Part shown: positions 59,693 through 64,000 of the stretch, one piece after another | How the letters are laid out: every line of letters begins with the position of its first letter | How positions within the stretch are numbered: the stretch's first letter is position 1 | Source of the DNA: Aphelenchoides besseyi | Taxonomy: Eukaryota; Nematoda; Chromadorea; Rhabditida; Aphelenchoididae | Length of the DNA stretch: 64,000 nucleotides | Direction of reading: 5' to 3' | Assembly: GCA_024699855.1 (NCBI GenBank) | Contig: JAMPIQ010000001.1 | Coordinates: forward strand, 8,618,001-8,682,000 | Notes under the pieces: generated by a model | Told to the model about the DNA's origin: nothing | Databases searched by the model: none | What the model saw: only the letters and a program-made list of their open reading frames with translations | Position numbers and translations under genes: made by a program

Positions 59693-61165
59693 TTAACTTT
59701 TGACCGTAATGTGAGTTCGTTTCGGTCTTTGCGGTCGATAAGTTTCGTGATTGTTCGTCCACGGACCTCGTGAATCATAAGCGTAGAAGTCCATTGGGTA
59801 ATTCTGTTCATTGAACTCAACGTAATCCAACGAAGCGGCCATTTCGTAGGGAGTCAAAAGTGGTCGTTCGAACATTGTTCCCCAATCAATGGATAAACGA
59901 GGACAAGCAACTTGAACCCAACTACAAAGCTACACTAAACGTTCATGCTCGGCGATTGTACCTTTGAACATCGTCAAAACAAGCCAATTTAGCAACAAAA
60001 ATTTCGGACAAGAGAACTCGTAAAAACTTCTTTCCACGTTCTTTCAACTTTTCTTCCAAATTCTAAAAAATTCATTAACAAAAACATCATTTGGAACAAA
60101 CTCGAACCTCAAATATCTTCAAGTTACCTTGTCGTCCCAATGTTCCTTGAATTAAACCGACCGTTTTCGAATTTCGCAGTGCTTCAACTGCCAACCGACG
60201 GTTTTTAACCATAAGATTGAACGCATATTCTTCGTGTGTTAACGTCCGATTATACGGGTTGTACTGATAAGCAGGGACTGTCGGGTTTTGGATCATTGCT
60301 GATTCCAACTGAAAAAGCTCCTAATCTAAACCTTAAAATCAAACATACGTGAAAACGTCCATCCCCCAAATAGACGAGAATATCGGTGTGATCTGGCAAT
60401 TTTGGAGATGTACAGCCGAGAACTTCACCGGGACTTAACGGACTGCACTGCGGAATAAAGACATTGAAACCGAGTTTGTTTAGTTCATTCTTTGCAGCCT
60501 AAACGTGTAAACCGATGTTTCAAACACAAATGAAAACTCACGTGAAGTGAAGTCAAAAATTGCACGGTACTTACAAACGCAACGGATTTGTCTTTAGGAA
60601 AGTTCTTTTCAATCGTGTCAATGAAATGACTTAAATTGACGTTGATGTTAACAAAAATGTAAAGCATGTGAATTCCAACTGTGTCTTGTATTGGAACTAA
60701 ACAACTGTGACCGTAGTGAACCAACAAATCGCAATCTAAATCCTCAGGTTTAATTAGCGGGCATCCAATTCAAAAGCGACCTAATGCTTTAGCCGTATAA
60801 TCGTCGACACAACAAGCACCGTAGGTGACATCTGCCATAATTATGATCTCACAATCCGTGTACTTAACCAAAATGTCCGATAAAACACACGCGTAGAGCA
60901 AGAGTCCTTCAGGCAATTGCAGTGCAACTGAAATTACAAGCGAACACTCGACAACTCAGAATCCAGTTCACTAACCAACTTTGCTCTTTGTAGATCGTAT
61001 TTTCCAGATTGTTTTCGGAACTTCAAATGTGTAGTTCTTGGGTAACTTAAACGAGAATCTAATTGCGAAATCAAAAGAGAAACATACGATTTCTAGGTCC
61101 TTGATCAGATTCTCGTCCGCCGCTATTCGATCCAATTCTTCGCGTAAGTTTGCGGCTCGTGTCAT
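59693..61165 (-). CDS. DPH1: Diphthamide biosynthesis protein 1 (DPH1)
   Basis: Radical-SAM-type subunit (with DPH2) that makes the first bond of diphthamide on eEF2. About seven exons from ATG 61165 ([20 protein letters not shown]). Conserved blocks: [99 protein letters not shown] and [16 protein letters not shown]. The three iron-sulfur cysteines sit in GACCVDD, HYGHSC and [10 protein letters not shown] as required. The C-terminus has [20 protein letters not shown]. An upstream exon ending CFPL could extend the N-terminus but lacks its own ATG, so I start at 61165. Divergent from GAPVD1, 217 nt away. Confidence 0.94.
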
Positions 61166-61382
61166 CTTTGCATCGACAAATCCAATCAGCTAATTGCAAT
61201 TAGAGCAAAGAAGATGAATAACAATCTTCGGAAGTCGAACTCACGAGCGGAAAACAGCACGTGGCTTCTCGTCGCAGTTTACCGGACTTTGCCTCCGCTC
61301 CGATTGTGCAGCCTTTCGAAAATGTTCAACGAATGTTTTGATTGCTATTTTGAGGTGTTGGTTTGTCTGCTGGAAATATAAA

Positions 61383-64000
61383 ATGGATGTGATGGTCAAT
61401 TCGAATTCATCGGACAACGTTCTCGGATTGTGTGAACGTTTGAGGTCGGAACGTCTTCTCGTTTCCAGTGAATTGGAAACACTTCAACATTTGAATCGAA
61501 CAATTGAAAGCGATTTGAAAAAATTGAGTGAAAAGATTTGGATTTGCAGACAAGAGCAGGTTAGTTGACTGTTTCATCTTGATTTCCACTTCAAATGTTT
61601 GGAGTTCGTACTTCAACGTCTGATCAACTGCGATCCGAATGTTCAGCCCGACCGTTGTTGTCGGCTTCTATCGTCTCTTAGTTCCGCTCGTTTCGTTCCC
61701 GCACATCGAGTTCTTGGACATCACGTCTCGTCCGTAGCCGAACTGTTTCGTCTCTTGATTCAATCTCCGAAAGCTGTTGCTGAGTTCCTGAATGCCGCCG
61801 ATCATATTAATGCAAAAGTAAGTTAATAGCTTCAACGAAGTGAACATCCAGCCACAGGAACTATTTACCTTTTCCTTCGATGATTTGTGTCGATCGGTTT
61901 TCAACTTCCTTTATGGTTCTTCGATATTTCCACTGGACGAGCGGAAAGTCTTGGAGCTTTTGGCCCATTTGATTAGTTTGCAACTGGTCACTAAAGCAGA
62001 GCCGCGAAGAGTTCTACGCAAAGGAACAAGTGCCTTCTCGAAGCTCTACGGAATGTTCTCGGAGGAACTGTTTTCGGCGAAAGTTTGTTGAATCAAAGTT
62101 AATAGAAAATGTGATGGTTTAGATTTTCTTGACCGCCGCTCTACACGAACCGATAATGTTTTTGTTGAGTCAAGACGAGGGATTTCTGGACATTGATGCA
62201 AGTAAACTGCCACTTCGATTTCATCCCGAAGATCGTCGAAAACGCTTCGGCGCCGATGAAGAATCTCGACAGTACAAAGAACGGGTCGCAGCGTATCGGC
62301 GAAGTGTTTTGGATCGTTTAGCGCTAATTACAATGCAATTCGTGAAATGTTTGTTTGTACATCACAAACCATTTTGACTCGAGTTTTAGCCATTCACCAG
62401 GCGATTTCCTGTTTCCCGTCTTCACTTACGTGGTTGGTATGTCAATTAAAAACGGGACTGTTGGACAAAAAACGTGTGAGTATTGAGGAGGTTGGTTACA
62501 TTCAACGGATGGGCTTCTTAACATCAATTTAGGCGGATGTTATTTGTACAGATTTGATTTTCACGAACTTTATTTGCCAAGCAATCACAAATCCCGAGCC
62601 ACACGGAATCATATCCGATACACCAATAAGCCATGTTGCACGATTCAATTTGATTCAAATTGGTCAAATCCTTCAAACTCTTGCTTTGATGCCCTACGAA
62701 GATCCGCCGGCCGTAATGCAGGAGCTGTTGGGTCGAATTACCGAGAATACGATGCCCGATGTTGTGCACACGGTTCTTAGCTCGAGCATACTCACCATTG
62801 AAGGAATGTTTCCCGGCGTTGTTGTCGATGGGAATGAACGCGAAATGTACGCTCGATCGGCCTGTTTCGGTACTTTGAATGAAATCCAAACAATGGTAAA
62901 TCGAAAACAACTTTCTTATCTTCGTATTTAGTTGGAATATTTGCGAACAAATGCCGTAGAATCAATAAATGATGAGGCATTACGACGAGCATTAAAAACT
63001 CATGTTCGACGTTTACCCGAAGAGTTCAATGCGAACGTACCGAATGCTCAACCTGAAGATACGACGAGTGGAACACCGAAATCGATGTTAAGAAGTTCGT
63101 CCGGTCGATTGCGAACGTTTGTCGATAGAGTTCAGCACGTGGCCAAAAGTGGACAACAGCGTTTGTTAACGAATTTACCGAACAGTCCGAGCTTCGAGAC
63201 GGATCGAAACGACAACCCGTCTCCTGTTTCACAGCAACGAATTACATCGCCCATTGAGGTCCCCGAAGTTTTGGTTTTAACTATCGTCGACGACAATGTG
63301 CCGTTGGGTTTGGAATCGGAAGACAAAATAATGAGCGCCGTGAAACCGTCACAACAACGCAAGCACACGACTTCGGACAGTTTGGCCGAGAAGAAAACAA
63401 GATTCAAACCAACCGAAAGGTCAGTTTGGCGGCGGCCCTTTAGCTGTTTATAAAAAATTGTTGTTTTAGCATCGTTTCGGACTTGACGGCAACCACCGAT
63501 GCAGCAAGTGACGATGAAGACGACGGAGAAGCCGCCGCTTCGATCTGTTCATCGGACCCGGCAATAAACGACATGATGGCCGATGAAGTTGATGATCCCG
63601 AAGAAGACGTTTCAACTTTACCGGACAATTTCAGCGATGTTGTTCCGATAAGTGCAAATGTTTCCGGTCGTGGATCGCCGAGTTTGAGCGGTGGACGTGG
63701 ATCGGGTCGTGGAACACCGTTTTCCGGTGGTGGCGGGCCAACAGATCCAACGGTTTCGGTCAGCTCGACGGTTGCTGAAGCGGCCGGAGCGTCGAGAAAT
63801 GAAGCTCATCGAAATTTGCCAAAACTTCCGGTTACAATCAAGAAACAGAATCCCGAAGGGTTGGAAGAGAAATTCGGAAAATTTGGTTTACCACCGCAGG
63901 ATCCAACACGATATCGTAAGCACAAAGATCTGACGTTTATTTTACATTTTTACATTAGGCGATGAAACCTATTCGTTGGTGAGTGATTCGTGGTCAACAG
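61383..64000 (+). CDS. GAPVD1/RME-6-like RasGAP-VPS9 protein (5' part, runs off window)
   Basis: Rab5 exchange factor at the plasma membrane; the C-terminal VPS9 domain lies beyond the window. From ATG 61383 (MDVMVNSNSSDNVLGLCERL). The RasGAP-like domain includes FNFLYGSSIFPLDERKVLEL, RRVLRKGTSAFSKLYGMFSE, FLTAALHEPIMFLL and QAITNPEPHGIISDTPISHV, matching human 'RRLLRRGTCAFS' and 'VVNPEQYGIISDAPINEV'. At the arginine-finger position the human LRRGT reads LRKGT. The middle is Ser/Thr-rich and acidic. Near the window end, GLEEKFGKFGLPPQDPTRYR and GDETYSLVSDSW match human 'LDDKLRKFEIRDMMG' and 'ISETVSETWS'. The exon after RQEQ uses a weak TTTGGAG acceptor. Confidence 0.93.

Noticed and set aside
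61338..61381. ATG upstream of the GAPVD1 start at 61338
   Set aside because: The protein starting at 61383 aligns with the GAPVD1 N-terminus; the upstream sequence (MIAILRCWFVCWKYK) has no similarity.

Overview
This is a nuclear genome window from a nematode. Genes are dense and split by many tiny introns (mostly about 30-50 nt). Two genes encode Sra/Sre/Srab-superfamily chemoreceptors, a nematode-restricted group. A nematode-type trehalose-6-phosphate phosphatase is present, and several same-strand genes lie only 120-250 nt apart, each preceded by an AG acceptor, as expected for operons resolved by spliced-leader trans-splicing. I cannot name the species. Splice donors are looser than in Caenorhabditis (GTTGGC, GTTTGC and GTGCTC are used as well as GTAAGT), and acceptors are often TTTTAG or TTAAG. 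I saw no tRNA, rRNA, snRNA, CRISPR array or intact transposon.

Layout. 0-5.8 kb: two paralogous chemoreceptor genes (minus) flank about 3 kb of gene-poor DNA with coding-like fragments. 5.8-15.4 kb: a same-strand train on minus, in transcription order EMC6, MRPL37, a TAF1C-like protein, a divergent PP1 phosphatase, an ORP (oxysterol-binding) protein and U1A/U2B''; the first five look operonic. 15.7-23 kb: a DHRSX-like SDR (plus), then site-1 protease and trehalose-6-phosphate phosphatase (both minus). 24.3-32.5 kb: a K2P potassium channel, a two-EGF single-pass membrane protein and a prenylated Ras-like pseudo-GTPase (all minus). 32.5-36 kb: gene-poor. 36-42.8 kb: an orphan protein, arginase, and an OTUD6B-ELMOD pair (all minus). 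43.1-47.2 kb: SF3B6 (plus), a Wnt (minus), dynamitin (plus). 47.3-55.4 kb: reptin (minus), divergent from a large BET bromodomain gene (plus). 56-64 kb: stomatin and DPH1 (minus), then the 5' part of a GAPVD1/RME-6 gene (plus) that runs off the window.

Most genes are conserved housekeeping functions: splicing (U1A, SF3B6), chromatin (reptin, BET), ER membrane insertion and proteolysis (EMC6, S1P), lipid transfer (ORP), mitochondrial translation (MRPL37), ubiquitin (OTUD6B), trafficking (ELMOD, GAPVD1, dynamitin) and diphthamide synthesis (DPH1). The most notable observation is in the BET gene. Two adjacent 120-nt exons in the same phase each encode a version of the second half of bromodomain 1, one BD1-like and one BD2-like, and a 13-bp inverted repeat follows in the downstream intron. 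Others are a Ras-fold protein that has lost its nucleotide-binding motifs but keeps a CaaX box, a RasGAP domain with lysine at the arginine-finger position, a possible five-gene operon, and an apparent frameshift in the ORP gene.
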